Assembly: GCF_020171785.1 (NCBI RefSeq)
Contig: NZ_JAIVAE010000006.1
Location: 1 to 64,000 of the forward strand
Direction: 5' to 3'
DNA length: 64,000 bases
Origin: Guptibacillus hwajinpoensis
GTDB taxonomy: Bacteria; Bacillota; Bacilli; Bacillales; Guptibacillaceae
Below, piece by piece: positions 14,959 through 24,663 of this stretch. The notes beneath the pieces are model-generated. The model was given only the letters and a program-made list of their open reading frames with translations, had not been told where the DNA came from and did not search any database. How positions within the stretch are numbered: position 1 is the stretch's first letter; each line of letters starts with the position of its first letter. The position numbers and the translations under genes are program-made.

Positions 14959-15918
14959 ATGAAGCGAAAGTTACTTTGGATGCTCATGCTGATCGTGGTA
15001 GCGGCATGTTCTGAATTAAATCGAGATAACACGACGTCTGAATCACATAAAGAAGCTAGTGCAGAAAACCAAGGAGCAGACACCGACGTTCTTACGGAAG
15101 AAGACCAATTGTGGCAACTTCTCTATCAGAATCGTTCAGATGAAACGACATTAAAGGAGATGGAGGATCTTTTTCATGAGGGCGTTTCACCGAATACAGT
15201 AAATAATGATGGCGTATCACCAATTACTTACGCGGTCATGGAAGGAGACAGCAAGCTCGTCGAGTTCCTGCTTCTGAACGGGGTAGAAGTACATGATCAC
15301 GAAGAATCGGATCACGATGGGGATGCTGAAGTAAATCATGAGAAAAATGAGAACCTTCTAGAAGTAGCAGTCGAACAAGGAAATAACGAAATTGTTGACT
15401 TGCTATTAAAAATGGGTGCTCATTTTGAAATCGGAAATGAGGAAATGTTAGTCAAAGCAGTAAAAGAAGAAAACATCGAACTCATCAAAATTTTATTACA
15501 CAATGGTTATAATCCTAACCTAGAAATAGAAGTGGAAGGCGAGCATGATACTTTATTAACTTATTCCATCATTCAAGGAAATGAAGAAATAATTACGCTA
15601 CTTCTTGATTCTGGAGCAAATCCAAACTTTACGGTTGAAAACAATGAGGAAAGTGCGCTGGCTATTGCAGTTACTGAAGAAAAGTCTACTGAACTAGTTT
15701 CCTTGCTATTAGGTAGAGGCGGCGATGCGAATACTCGTTACAATGGGAAGCCATTGCTGTTTGAAGCAATCAAACAAGACAACACTTCTCTTGTTGAAGC
15801 ATTCCTCGTAGCTGGAGCGCTTCCTTCTTCTATTGAGGAAAGTGAAGAGGCATTTGGGTTAGCGGAAGAGAGCGATCACACTGCGGTGGCAGAGCTCCTT
15901 CAGCAATACGGATGGTGA
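14959..15918 (+). CDS. Ankyrin-repeat lipoprotein
   Basis: 319 residues. The signal peptide ends in a lipobox (VVAAC, C17), so the protein should be anchored to the outer face of the membrane. From about residue 60 onward there are about seven ankyrin-like repeats, each with the pattern V-x-x-LL-x-x-G-x-x-(P/V)N. The stretch EESDHDGDAEVNHEKNE breaks the second repeat with acidic and histidine residues. Ankyrin repeats mediate protein binding; the partner is unknown. The ATG has GGAGG upstream and a strong terminator follows. Confidence 0.8.
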   Translation: MKRKLLWMLMLIVVAACSELNRDNTTSESHKEASAENQGADTDVLTEEDQLWQLLYQNRSDETTLKEMEDLFHEGVSPNTVNNDGVSPITYAVMEGDSKLVEFLLLNGVEVHDHEESDHDGDAEVNHEKNENLLEVAVEQGNNEIVDLLLKMGAHFEIGNEEMLVKAVKEENIELIKILLHNGYNPNLEIEVEGEHDTLLTYSIIQGNEEIITLLLDSGANPNFTVENNEESALAIAVTEEKSTELVSLLLGRGGDANTRYNGKPLLFEAIKQDNTSLVEAFLVAGALPSSIEESEEAFGLAEESDHTAVAELLQQYGW

Positions 15919-15925
15919 ATGTAAA

Positions 15926-15966
15926 AAGGGTCCTTGTTGGCAGTAACCAACGAGGACCTTTTTTTC
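15926..15966. terminator. Strong convergent terminator
   Basis: AAAAAGGGTCCTTGTTGG pairs with CCAACGAGGACCTTTTTTT around CAGTAA. It separates the ankyrin lipoprotein and GDPD genes. Confidence 0.9.
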
Positions 15967-15968
15967 GT

Positions 15969-16862
15969 TCATTTACCATGAAGTACATCATTCAAAACAT
16001 CCGGATAGTTCGTAAACATTCCTGTAACGCCCCAGTCCAATAAACGCGTCATTTCTTCTTTGTCATTTACCGTATAAGGGTGGATAAGAAATCCTGCATT
16101 TCTTACTTTTTGGACGTAGGTTTCATCAATTTTTGAAGCAGACATGCCGACACCGACAGCGTATTTAGAGAGCTCTTGTAATTCATTCTCTGAAATCGTA
16201 GCAGGCTCTTTATATGAAATGAGCTGAATGAGGGGCAAGTTCGGATTCAGGTTATGCATTTTCATTAAACTCTCTTGACTGAATGATTGGATAAGCACTT
16301 TGCTAGATCGTTCATTAACACCTGTTAAATGATATTTGTTTAGAACGCGAAGTAATTCTTCTTCCATGCCAGGATAAACTTCGGATGATTTTGTTTCAAT
16401 ATAATAGCGAGCGCCTGTCCCAAAAGTTTGAATCACTTCTTCAAAAGTAGGTACTTGAATGCCTTCGTAAGTTGGATCAGCTTTCTCAGGATATTTTTCA
16501 TTAAACCAGCTACCAGCATCTAACTCTTTTATCTGCTCCAGTGTATAGTCTTTCACAAGGCCTGTCCCGTTTGTGGTTCGATCAACTGACTCATCATGCA
16601 TCGCGATAAGCGTTCCATCCTTTGTCATTTGAAGGTCTACTTCAATGTAGTCACCTTTCATTTCTTCACCAAGTTCATAAGATGGAATTGTGTGTTCAGG
16701 TGCATGTCCTGAAGCCCCTCTATGGGCAACGTTTAGTAGTTTGCTAGTGTTCATACTTGGTGTTTTTTCATTTCCACTCGCTGAGGCAGCCCCTGGCGAA
16801 AGTAAACTTCCAATCAGAGCCATACTCATTGTGAACGCTGCAATCTTCTTTTTCCGCTTCAT
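15969..16862 (-). CDS. Secreted glycerophosphodiester phosphodiesterase
   Basis: About 297 residues from ATG 16862, which has AAAGGATG upstream and opens a signal peptide ([28 protein letters not shown]). The GDPD catalytic region is clear: [13 protein letters not shown] near the mature N-terminus, then [10 protein letters not shown] and [12 protein letters not shown]. It should cleave deacylated phospholipids or glycerol-phosphate teichoic acid fragments to glycerol-3-phosphate outside the cell, like B. subtilis GlpQ. An upstream in-frame ATG at 16907 would bury the signal peptide. The teichoic acid genes at 50-58 kb make polyglycerolphosphate a sensible substrate. Confidence 0.9.
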   Translation of the reverse strand: MKRKKKIAAFTMSMALIGSLLSPGAASASGNEKTPSMNTSKLLNVAHRGASGHAPEHTIPSYELGEEMKGDYIEVDLQMTKDGTLIAMHDESVDRTTNGTGLVKDYTLEQIKELDAGSWFNEKYPEKADPTYEGIQVPTFEEVIQTFGTGARYYIETKSSEVYPGMEEELLRVLNKYHLTGVNERSSKVLIQSFSQESLMKMHNLNPNLPLIQLISYKEPATISENELQELSKYAVGVGMSASKIDETYVQKVRNAGFLIHPYTVNDKEEMTRLLDWGVTGMFTNYPDVLNDVLHGK

Positions 16863-17238
16863 TATCATCATCCTTTCAACATTTACTACAACTGATAGTA
16901 TATTCATTGAGTGTAAACTCTGATTTACATAAAGCGGATATAGAAGAGAATCGGGTTATTGAAAATCCTTATTTCGAAGGAGAAATGTTCTTATAAATAA
17001 GAAAGAGGTCTCTTGATCGTTTCGAATCAAATCCGTATTTAGGAACTTATACCGATGGAATCTAGCAATACAAATAAGGACCTTTAACTTATAAAAGTTC
17101 ATCATTTCTAAATATAGAGTGCCTGTCACCACCCGCTATTTGTCAGTTGATGTCGAGAGGAAAATAGTCTTATAGAGTAGAAGAACTATGATAGGATTAT
17201 GATATAAATACTTACTATTATTTGGAAGGAGCAAAAGG
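16863..17238. other. Divergent intergenic region
   Basis: A 376-bp AT-rich region between the divergent GDPD and histidinol-phosphatase genes. It contains a family A repeat at 17119. I see no further ORF or stable terminator. TATGAT and TATAAA sequences lie at about 17190-17215, but no matching -35 is obvious. Confidence 0.45.
17119..17144 (+). repeat. Family A dispersed repeat, short variant
   Basis: GTGCCTGTCACCACCCG followed by CTATTTGTC. A second TGTCGA follows 10 bp later, as if the 3' end had been partly duplicated. Confidence 0.88.
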
Positions 17239-18045
17239 ATGAAATTTGATTACCATACGCATCATGAACGGTGCGGGCATGCGGAGGCTACGATTGAAGA
17301 GTACATAAAAGCAGCGATTCAAAATGATCTACAGATGATTGGCATATCGGATCATTCGCCGTTTTTTGCGAGTGAAAAGGATCGCGCATTGCCGCGTATC
17401 GCGATGGCAAAGAGCGAGTTTGCTTCTTATGTGGAGGAGGTACTGACTTTAAAAGAAAAGTATCGAGGGAAAATTGACGTTTTACTCGGTGTAGAATCCG
17501 ATTTCTTTCAAGAGCATTACCCATTATATAAAAGCATTTATGACCAGTATCCATTTGATTACATTATCGGCTCCGTTCATTTTAGTAATGGAAACAACAT
17601 CTTTGATAAAAGTCGATGGGAGAATTTAACCGAAGAAGATATTCTTAAGGAGAAAGAACATTATTACAAGTTAATTGTTGAGTCAGCTGAAAGCGGCGTT
17701 TTTGATATTTTAGCTCATATTGACGCGATGAAAGGCTTTTATCCTGATTTCACGAATGTGGAAACGCCTGAGGTAGAAAAAGCGATCAAGCGACTCGGTG
17801 AGCTCGAATCAACGATTGAAATTAACACATCTGGTAAGCATAAAGACTGCGGTGGCTGGTACCCGGCAAATGATATGCTTGAAATGGCGTGTCATTACGG
17901 TGTAGGTGTAACGTTTGGTTCAGACGCTCATTGGCCAGCACGAGTGGGAGAAGAGTTTGAAGAAGTTCGCGCAAAGCTCAAGGAGATTGGGTTTAAGAAT
18001 TGGACGGTGTTTCGGGAACGTAAGAAGGAGTTTGTTGGGTTGTAG
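17239..18045 (+). CDS. hisJ: Histidinol-phosphatase (PHP family)
   Basis: 268 residues of a PHP-type phosphatase. The metal cluster is visible as YHTHHERCGHA at the N-terminus, GISDHSPF, GVESDFF, IGSVHF, LAHIDAMK and FGSDAHWPARVG near the C-terminus. It should dephosphorylate L-histidinol phosphate to L-histidinol, the penultimate histidine step, like B. subtilis HisJ (YtvP). The gene stands apart from other his genes, as is usual in Bacillus. GGAAGGAGC precedes the ATG. Confidence 0.87.
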   Translation: MKFDYHTHHERCGHAEATIEEYIKAAIQNDLQMIGISDHSPFFASEKDRALPRIAMAKSEFASYVEEVLTLKEKYRGKIDVLLGVESDFFQEHYPLYKSIYDQYPFDYIIGSVHFSNGNNIFDKSRWENLTEEDILKEKEHYYKLIVESAESGVFDILAHIDAMKGFYPDFTNVETPEVEKAIKRLGELESTIEINTSGKHKDCGGWYPANDMLEMACHYGVGVTFGSDAHWPARVGEEFEEVRAKLKEIGFKNWTVFRERKKEFVGL

Positions 18046-18128
18046 GGGGGAGCGTATGTCTCTCTGTACACTGAAAGACTTTTTAAACAAATCTCAAATC
18101 TAATAAACGCTTGAAATCAATAGAGTTC

Positions 18129-18176
18129 GAACCCTGACTCCCCTCCAAAGTTGGAGCCGATCAGGGTTCTTCCATT
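18129..18176 (+). terminator. Terminator after hisJ
   Basis: GAACCCTGA pairs with TCAGGGTTC, enclosing a second perfect hairpin CTCCAA-AG-TTGGAG. A short T-rich stretch follows. It ends 24 bp before the nucleoside hydrolase gene. Confidence 0.65.
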
Positions 18177-18199
18177 TTACCTAAAAGGAGCAATGCTTC

Positions 18200-19126
18200 A
18201 TGAGCGAAAAAAGAAAAGTGATTTTAGACTGTGATCCGGGTCATGATGACGCAATATCAATTATTCTGGCCGCATCAAGTGATCGAATCCAGATAGAAGG
18301 CATTACAACGGTGGCAGGAAATGTTGAACTTGAGAAAACGACGCTGAATGCGTTAAAAGTGTGTGATTTGCTAGGGCTGGATGTACCTGTTGCACGTGGT
18401 GCCGAGCAACCGCTTGTAAAAGTGCGTGAATTTGCGCCCGATATTCACGGTGATTCGGGACTAGATGGACCTCAGCTACCTAAAGTGCCACAAAAAAAGG
18501 CGATTGATCAGCATGCGGTCGATTTTATCATAGAGCGTTTGTTGGCTTCGGATGGTGAGATTACGCTGGTTCCGACAGGTCCGCTCACAAATATCGCATT
18601 AGCTCTTCAAAAAGAACCGGCGATCGTTGAAAAAATTCAAGAAATTGTTCTGATGGGCGGGGGTACGTTTGGGAATTGGACGCCTACGGCTGAGTTTAAT
18701 ATTTACGTTGATGCAGAGGCGGCGGAACTGGTCTTTAACAGCGGCGTTCCCGTTACCATGTTTGGGCTTGATGTAACGCACCAGGCGATCACCACCCCAG
18801 CTATACTTGAACAAATCGCTTCAATTGGTAGTCCTATTTCTGAATTTGTTGGAGAACTTCTTGCTTATTTCACCAAAACCTATAAAGATGTTTTTGGTTT
18901 TGAAGGGGCCCCGATTCATGATGCGTGCACGATTGCGTATTTAATCGATGAATCGATTTTTGAATTCGAGACGGTTCGTGTGGATATTGAGACGAAGGGA
19001 GAATTTACATACGGCACCACCTGCGTGGACCTACTGCATGTAACGGGAAGAGAGCCCAATGTGAAATTTACGCGTGGTATTGATCAGGAGAGGTTTTGGG
19101 GGTTGTTGCTTAGTGCGTTGAATTGA
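18200..19126 (+). CDS. Inosine-uridine type nucleoside hydrolase
   Basis: 308 residues. The calcium-binding signature DCDPGHDD is at 10-17, followed by TTVAGN, LVPTGPLTN, VLMGGG at about 150-155 and a C-terminal HDACT. These define the IUNH family, which cleaves ribonucleosides to base and ribose in the cytoplasm. Base preference cannot be read. AAAGGAG precedes the ATG. It appears to be a single gene, followed by a family B palindrome 15 bp after its stop. Confidence 0.88.
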   Translation: MSEKRKVILDCDPGHDDAISIILAASSDRIQIEGITTVAGNVELEKTTLNALKVCDLLGLDVPVARGAEQPLVKVREFAPDIHGDSGLDGPQLPKVPQKKAIDQHAVDFIIERLLASDGEITLVPTGPLTNIALALQKEPAIVEKIQEIVLMGGGTFGNWTPTAEFNIYVDAEAAELVFNSGVPVTMFGLDVTHQAITTPAILEQIASIGSPISEFVGELLAYFTKTYKDVFGFEGAPIHDACTIAYLIDESIFEFETVRVDIETKGEFTYGTTCVDLLHVTGREPNVKFTRGIDQERFWGLLLSALN

Positions 19127-19141
19127 AAGAGGTTATTTATA

Positions 19142-19184
19142 GGGGGTCAGGTACGTCACCGGTGACGTACCTGGCCCCCTATAA
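19142..19184. repeat. Family B palindrome, elongated variant
   Basis: GGGGGTCAGGTACGTCACC meets GGTGACGTACCTGGCCCCC, a nearly perfect inverted repeat, followed by TATAAAGACAA. The centre is longer than in other copies. Confidence 0.9.
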
Positions 19185-19233
19185 AGACAAAATCACATAA
19201 AAGTCTCTCCTCGAAGGACTGAAAAAACCGCAA

Positions 19234-19250
19234 GTGCCTGTCACCACCCG
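19234..19250 (+). repeat. Family A repeat, core only
   Basis: A perfect GTGCCTGTCACCACCCG core. The 3' part has diverged (AATTCTCTCAAATTTTG) and resembles the long variant without TTGTCGAA. Confidence 0.8.
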
Positions 19251-19372
19251 AATTCTCTCAAATTTTGAAATAAAGCTACAAAACGAACTTAAATTAATTG
19301 TTACAATACTTCAAATTCATTCCAATGACCTATGCGGAATGGTCTATAAATGACGCTGTTTTTTGGTAATCC

Positions 19373-19401
19373 ATGACTTAAGTGGTATAGACGACTATAA
19401 A
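19373..19401 (+). promoter_or_regulatory. Candidate sigma-A promoter for the secreted hydrolase operon
   Basis: ATGACT (19373-19378) and TATAAA (19396-19401) with a 17-base spacer. Four of six and five of six positions match consensus, so this is tentative. Confidence 0.4.
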
Positions 19402-19502
19402 GGAAGAGGGTACGATTTGAATAGAATATTCTGAATGTTAGTTCATTTGGAAAGGGAGGAGTCATTCATTTAGCTGTATTCAACTAATAAGAGGAGGGCA
19501 CT

Positions 19503-21182
19503 ATGAGAAGAAAAACGCTGTCGCTGCTTCTAACTACGGCACTTGGAACGTCACTTTTAGCCCCTGGATCAGGATTAGCTGCACCCGGTCCGACAATCGA
19601 AAAAGAGGGAAAGGTTAACATGCATCAATCGAGAAAAGCTCACCCCGCTTTTTCTTGGGATAACCCGGGACCAACCTCTCCTGTTCTTCATCCTGGCTCA
19701 TACAAAGGAGCAGGAATGCGTGAAGAACCGCTCCAAAAGATTGACGGTTTACTGCAAAGCGCCATTGAGGATCAAGTAATGCCTGGCGCTGTTGCTTTTG
19801 TTGCAAGAAGAGGACAGATCGTGAAGGAAGAAGCGTACGGATATTCGGCTCAATACACAGATGGCGACTTTACTGAAATGGACAATCCGATTCCAATGAG
19901 CGAGAATACCATTTTTGATCTTGCTTCTATTAGTAAGCTCTTCACAACGACGGCGGCGATGACGCTCTATGAGGATGGGGCATTTCAGTTAGATGACCCT
20001 GTTGCCAAGTACATTCCTGAATTTGCGGCAAATGGAAAAGAAAACGTGACGATTGAACAGCTCATGACCCACACCTCTGGATTTAAACCGTGGATTCCTC
20101 TTTACACAATCGGAGAAGATCGAGACAATCGCTTAGAGTATGTCTTTCAATACCCACTTCAATCAGCGCCAGGAACAGACTATACATACAGCGACCTGAA
20201 CATGATTACGCTTGGTGCTTTGATTGAGAGGCTCTCAGGTATGCGTCTCGATGAGTATGTAAAGCAGGAAATCACAGAGCCGCTTGGCATGGACGATACG
20301 ATGTATAACCCGCCTGCTGAATTAAAAGAACGAATCGCCGCAACCGAATACCAGCCGTGGACAAATCGTGGACTCGTTTGGGGCGAGGTGCATGATGAAA
20401 GCGCCTGGTCACTTGACGGAGTAGCTGGTCATGCCGGTGTATTTTCAACGGCATCGGACCTCGCGAAATTTGCACATATGTATTTGATGGAAGGACGCTA
20501 CGGCGGAACGCGGATTCTAGAGCCGGCAACTGTCAAACTTTTAACGGAGAACCGGATTCCAGAGTTCCCTGGAGACGATCATGGACTTGGCTGGGAGCTT
20601 CAGCAGGGCTGGTTTATGGATGCTTTATCTGAAAGCACGACGCTCGGGCATACCGGGTATACTGGAACGTCGATCGTTGTGAGCCCAACAAATCAAACGA
20701 TTGCGATTCTGTTAACGAACCGCGTGCATCCAACGCGCGAAACAGTTTCAACGTCACCAACGAGACGAGCATTTGCGAGACAAGTAGCGGATGCGATTCC
20801 AGTTGCGATGGATAAAAAAGCAGATCCGTGGTTTGCAGGATATGGCAATAACGAGTCCAAACAGTTAACGGCTGAAGTTGATGTGGACGAAGCAACGACA
20901 CTTTCGTTTGATACGTGGTATCAAATGGAGGAAGGCTATGATACAGGAACAGTTGAGGTTACAGAGGATGGCGAGAAATGGACAGAGGTAGCGTCGCTAA
21001 CTGGCGCAAGCGAAAGTTGGGAAAGAGAAGAAGTTACGATTCCAGCGAATACGACACAAGTTCGCTTTACTTATCATACAGACGGATCAACGAATAAGCG
21101 CGGCTGGTACGTTGATGATGCCAAACTTGATCAACAGAAAATCTCGTTCACAAGCAATGAATGGGTGAAGCGAGCTTATTAA
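19503..21182 (+). CDS. Secreted AmiE-like serine hydrolase with C-terminal accessory domain
   Basis: 559 residues with a signal peptide (cleavage near GLAAPG). The beta-lactamase/S12 fold has SISK at 142-145, the YSDLN motif at 229-233 and GHTGYTG at about 382-388. In B. subtilis the equivalent position before nagZ and namZ is held by AmiE (YbbE), which removes the peptide from MurNAc; this is the likely role. An extra 120 residues (about 440-559, ending GWYVDDAKL) form a beta-rich domain resembling carbohydrate or surface-binding modules. It starts a three-gene unit: nagZ follows after 24 bp. AAGAGGAGGG precedes the ATG. Confidence 0.8.
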   Translation: MRRKTLSLLLTTALGTSLLAPGSGLAAPGPTIEKEGKVNMHQSRKAHPAFSWDNPGPTSPVLHPGSYKGAGMREEPLQKIDGLLQSAIEDQVMPGAVAFVARRGQIVKEEAYGYSAQYTDGDFTEMDNPIPMSENTIFDLASISKLFTTTAAMTLYEDGAFQLDDPVAKYIPEFAANGKENVTIEQLMTHTSGFKPWIPLYTIGEDRDNRLEYVFQYPLQSAPGTDYTYSDLNMITLGALIERLSGMRLDEYVKQEITEPLGMDDTMYNPPAELKERIAATEYQPWTNRGLVWGEVHDESAWSLDGVAGHAGVFSTASDLAKFAHMYLMEGRYGGTRILEPATVKLLTENRIPEFPGDDHGLGWELQQGWFMDALSESTTLGHTGYTGTSIVVSPTNQTIAILLTNRVHPTRETVSTSPTRRAFARQVADAIPVAMDKKADPWFAGYGNNESKQLTAEVDVDEATTLSFDTWYQMEEGYDTGTVEVTEDGEKWTEVASLTGASESWEREEVTIPANTTQVRFTYHTDGSTNKRGWYVDDAKLDQQKISFTSNEWVKRAY

Positions 21183-21206
21183 TTTTCAACAAACAGGAGG
21201 GATAAA

Positions 21207-23288
21207 ATGAAAGCACGAAAAATCGCGGTGGGGATATTGGCGTTTGTGATGATGTTTTCACAAATGTGGCTGCCAAAGGCTAGTGCAGAAGGTGCGCCAC
21301 AAATCATTTTAATGGAAAACGTTCCTGAAGTAAGCGCAGAGTTTGAGGGAGATACCATCACCCTTCATCCACTCCATATTTATGAAGACGGACATTTTAT
21401 GAAAACAGAGCAAAATCTTACATGGAAGTCATCGAATAAAAATGTTGCGAAAGTAGATGAGGATGGGGAGGTTACGTTAACAGGTAAGCGTGGCCGCACA
21501 TTCATTAGCGTTTCTGATGGCGAAAGCAGCGATCGCATTGCGATTGATTACAAAGTGAATAAAGCGGATAAAAAATCGTCTTCTCCAGTGATCGTTAAGC
21601 AAAAAGGAAAGAAGTATAACCTGATTGATAATGCGATTGCGGGCATGACGATGGAAGAAAAAGTTGGTCAAATGCTCATGCCAGATTACCGAAACTGGAA
21701 TGGTGAAAATGTCACTGAGATGCTTCCGGAAATCGAAGCACAGATCAAACAGTATCATCTTGGCGGCGTGATTTTATTTCGTGAGAACGTGGTGACTACT
21801 GAACAAACAACGAAGCTAGTCGCTGAATATCAAGAGGCTTCTGAAAAATACGGCATGCTGATGACGATTGACCAAGAAGGCGGCATCGTTACGCGTCTTC
21901 AGTCGGGAACCGACATGCCTGGGAACATGGCGCTTGGCGCAACGCGTTCACCAGAGCTTTCGGAAAAAGTCGGTCATGCGATTGGAGAAGAGCTAGCTTC
22001 TCTTGGAATCAATATGAACTTTGCACCTGATATGGATGTGAACAACAATCCCGATAACCCTGTTATTGGCGTTCGTTCATTTGGAGAAGATCCGGAGCTT
22101 GTTGCTGATCTCGGGATTGCTTATACAAAAGGACTTCAAGAAACTGGCGTAGCGGCAACGGCAAAGCATTTCCCTGGTCACGGTGATACAGCCGTAGACT
22201 CTCACCTCGGCCTGCCTGAAGTTCCTTATGACAAAGATCGCCTTATGGAAGTAGAGCTTTATCCGTTCCAAAAGGCGATGGAAGCTGGGATCGACGCGAT
22301 CATGACCGCTCACGTGACGTTTCCGAAAATTGATGATACGAAAGTAATTTCAAAAAAAGATGGAACGGAAATTTCGCTTCCTGCCACGCTCTCTCACAAA
22401 GTGTTAACCGAATTAATGCGCGATGAGATGGGATATGAAGGCGTCATTACAACCGATGCAATGAACATGGGCGCGATTCAAGATCACTTCGGATCTGTCG
22501 ATGCAGCAATCCGCGCCGTGAAAGCAGGAACGGATATTGTCTTGATGCCTGTTGGTCTTCCGGAAGTAGCAGAAGGATTATATGAAGCAGTAGAATCAGG
22601 TGATATTCCTGAGGAGCGCATTGAAGCGTCCGTTGAACGCATTTTAACGTTAAAAGTGAACAGAGGGATTATCAAGTCTGAGCATCCTATTGATGTAGAA
22701 GACCAAATTCAAGAAGCGCTTCAAACCGTTGGATCAGGCGAGCATAAAGCGGTTGAGAAAGAAGCTGCCGACAAGTCGATCACACTTGTGAAAAATGAGG
22801 ATGTTTTACCGCTTGATGCAAACAGTGATGATCACGTAGTCGTGGTTGGGAGAAGTTTTGTGTCTACGCTAGGTGACGCTGTAAAAGCACAGCATGAGAA
22901 TACGACAGTCATTGAAGCGAATTCCAGCTACACGTTAACGGATGAACAGCGTGAAACGATTGTTTCCGCTGATCAAATTATTGTAGGAACGTACACGTAT
23001 AGCGTAGGAACGCGTTCACCTGAGCATCCGCAAATGCTGATGGTTAACGCCATCATGAATGAAGCAGATGCACCGGTTATTGCTGTTGGGATTCGGAATC
23101 CATATGACATTATGGCGTATCCGGATGTTGACAGTTACCTCACACAGTATGGTTTTAGAACAGCGAGTTTTGAAGCGACAGCTGCTACTATTTTTGGTGA
23201 AAATGCACCAACAGGTAAGCTCCCGATCACGATTCCAGGGGAAACAGGCGGCATCCTTTACGACTTTGGACACGGATTAACGTACTAA
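21207..23288 (+). CDS. nagZ: Secreted beta-N-acetylglucosaminidase NagZ (GH3) with Ig-like domain
   Basis: 693 residues with a signal peptide. Residues about 45-115 look like a bacterial Ig-like (BIG2) domain (WKSSNKNVAKVDEDGEVTLTG). A GH3 barrel follows, with the diagnostic KHFPGHGDTAVDSH at 320-333, whose loop histidine is the acid/base in NagZ enzymes, and the nucleophile Asp in TTDAMNMGA (D417). A second alpha/beta domain follows to about 693, as in B. subtilis NagZ (YbbD). It removes non-reducing GlcNAc from muropeptides outside the cell. Genes on both sides are its expected partners. The Ig-like addition may tether it to the wall. Confidence 0.92.
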   Translation: MKARKIAVGILAFVMMFSQMWLPKASAEGAPQIILMENVPEVSAEFEGDTITLHPLHIYEDGHFMKTEQNLTWKSSNKNVAKVDEDGEVTLTGKRGRTFISVSDGESSDRIAIDYKVNKADKKSSSPVIVKQKGKKYNLIDNAIAGMTMEEKVGQMLMPDYRNWNGENVTEMLPEIEAQIKQYHLGGVILFRENVVTTEQTTKLVAEYQEASEKYGMLMTIDQEGGIVTRLQSGTDMPGNMALGATRSPELSEKVGHAIGEELASLGINMNFAPDMDVNNNPDNPVIGVRSFGEDPELVADLGIAYTKGLQETGVAATAKHFPGHGDTAVDSHLGLPEVPYDKDRLMEVELYPFQKAMEAGIDAIMTAHVTFPKIDDTKVISKKDGTEISLPATLSHKVLTELMRDEMGYEGVITTDAMNMGAIQDHFGSVDAAIRAVKAGTDIVLMPVGLPEVAEGLYEAVESGDIPEERIEASVERILTLKVNRGIIKSEHPIDVEDQIQEALQTVGSGEHKAVEKEAADKSITLVKNEDVLPLDANSDDHVVVVGRSFVSTLGDAVKAQHENTTVIEANSSYTLTDEQRETIVSADQIIVGTYTYSVGTRSPEHPQMLMVNAIMNEADAPVIAVGIRNPYDIMAYPDVDSYLTQYGFRTASFEATAATIFGENAPTGKLPITIPGETGGILYDFGHGLTY

Positions 23289-23354
23289 CACTGATGATCG
23301 GGGAGAGGCGCTCCTTCTTTCCGATCTTTTAAAAAATGGGGAGGCGTTCGGAAT

Positions 23355-24626
23355 ATGAAAAAGTGGTTGGTTATGGTTGTGACAGTGATGCTTGTTCTAT
23401 CCTCTTTGTCAGTCGCGCTTGCGGATAACAATGGAAAAGGAAATGCGTATGGTCATGATAAAAATAAGAAGAAATTCGAGCTTGGTGTGGAAGTGCTCCT
23501 TGAAGATCAGAAAGAATTAATCGAAGGTAAAAGCGTTGGCCTCATTACAAATCCAACGGGTGTTGATCAAGAGCTTAACAGTATCGTAGATTTATTACAC
23601 AATGACGCTGATGTTGATTTGAAAGCGCTCTATGGTCCAGAGCACGGCGTGCGTGGAAGTGCACAGGCGGGAGAATACGTGGAGTATTATATTGATGAAG
23701 AAACAGGTCTTCCTGTTTATAGTCTGTACGGCGATACGAAAAAACCAACGCCTGAAATGCTAGAAGGCATCGATGTGCTTCTATTTGATATTCAAGACGT
23801 TGGAACGCGATTCTACACGTATATTTACACGATGGCTTATGCCATGGAAGCTGCAGCTGAAAATGACATTGAATTTATCGTATTGGACCGACCGAATCCT
23901 CTTGGTGGTGAAGCGGTAGAAGGCCCTGTACTTAATGATGAGTACTCTTCTTTCGTTGGAAAATATGAAATTCCACTTCGCCACGGTATGACGGTAGGAG
24001 AGCTCGCCCAACTTTTTAATGAAGAATTTGAAATAGGTGCTAATTTGACTGTTGTTGAAATGGATAAGTGGAAGCGGGACATGTACTATGATGACACGCC
24101 TCTCGAATGGGTGCTTCCATCGCCAAATATGCCAACGCTTGATACAGCACTCGTCTATCCAGGTGCCGCTTTAATTGAAGGAACGAATGTCTCAGAAGGT
24201 CGCGGAACGACAAAGCCATTTGAATTAATTGGCGCACCTTTTATTAACGCAACGGAACTAGCCAATGAATTGAACGATCTTGAGCTTCCAGGCGTTGATT
24301 TTCGAGCGGCTTCCTTTACGCCTTCGTTCTCGAAGCACGCTGGGAAGTTAACACACGGCGTTCAAATTCATGTAACCGATAAAGAAGCATTTGAACCAGT
24401 TACAACAGGCCTTAGTCTAGTGAAAACCATACATGATCTATACCCAGAGGACTTCGAATTCCGTGCAGAAAACAGCGCTGGGGTTTCGTTCTTTGATCTT
24501 CTCGTAGGAAACGGTTGGATTCGAGAAGCGATTGAAAATGGCGAAAGCGTCGAAGAAATGCAGCAGCAGTGGGAAGAAGATCTTGAAAGTTTTAAAGAAG
24601 TAAGAGAAGAATACTTGCTTTACTAA
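23355..24626 (+). CDS. namZ: Exo-beta-N-acetylmuramidase NamZ (DUF1343, GH171)
   Basis: 423 residues with a signal peptide (ending VALA). The rest is one DUF1343 domain: GLITNPTGVD, YGPEHGVRG, FDIQDVGTRFYTY, DRPNPLGG and EGTNVSEGRGTTKPFE are all present. This family was shown to be the exo-N-acetylmuramidase NamZ (YbbC) of B. subtilis, which releases MurNAc from the non-reducing end of peptide-free glycan. With AmiE and NagZ it would convert wall fragments to free MurNAc and GlcNAc outside the cell. A strong terminator follows, so the downstream mur genes need another promoter. Confidence 0.9.
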   Translation: MKKWLVMVVTVMLVLSSLSVALADNNGKGNAYGHDKNKKKFELGVEVLLEDQKELIEGKSVGLITNPTGVDQELNSIVDLLHNDADVDLKALYGPEHGVRGSAQAGEYVEYYIDEETGLPVYSLYGDTKKPTPEMLEGIDVLLFDIQDVGTRFYTYIYTMAYAMEAAAENDIEFIVLDRPNPLGGEAVEGPVLNDEYSSFVGKYEIPLRHGMTVGELAQLFNEEFEIGANLTVVEMDKWKRDMYYDDTPLEWVLPSPNMPTLDTALVYPGAALIEGTNVSEGRGTTKPFELIGAPFINATELANELNDLELPGVDFRAASFTPSFSKHAGKLTHGVQIHVTDKEAFEPVTTGLSLVKTIHDLYPEDFEFRAENSAGVSFFDLLVGNGWIREAIENGESVEEMQQQWEEDLESFKEVREEYLLY

Positions 24627-24636
24627 GGGTTTAAAC

Positions 24637-24663
24637 GCACTCGTGAATGGCGAGTGCTTTTTT
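24637..24663 (+). terminator. Terminator after namZ
   Basis: GCACTCG, loop TGAATGG, CGAGTGC, then TTTTTT. Confidence 0.9.

Larger units (their letters stand above)
19127..19502. other. Upstream region of the peptidoglycan-salvage island
   Basis: A 376-bp region with one family B palindrome, a partial family A repeat and a candidate promoter at 19373-19401. A palindrome AGAATATTCT lies at about 19425-19434, between that promoter and the first gene, and is a candidate operator. No ORF is supported. Confidence 0.5.

Noticed and set aside
16690-16923. 77-codon plus-strand hydrophobic frame opposite the GDPD signal peptide
   Set aside because: Its hydrophobic character comes from the complementary strand of a signal peptide coding region; no ribosome binding site.
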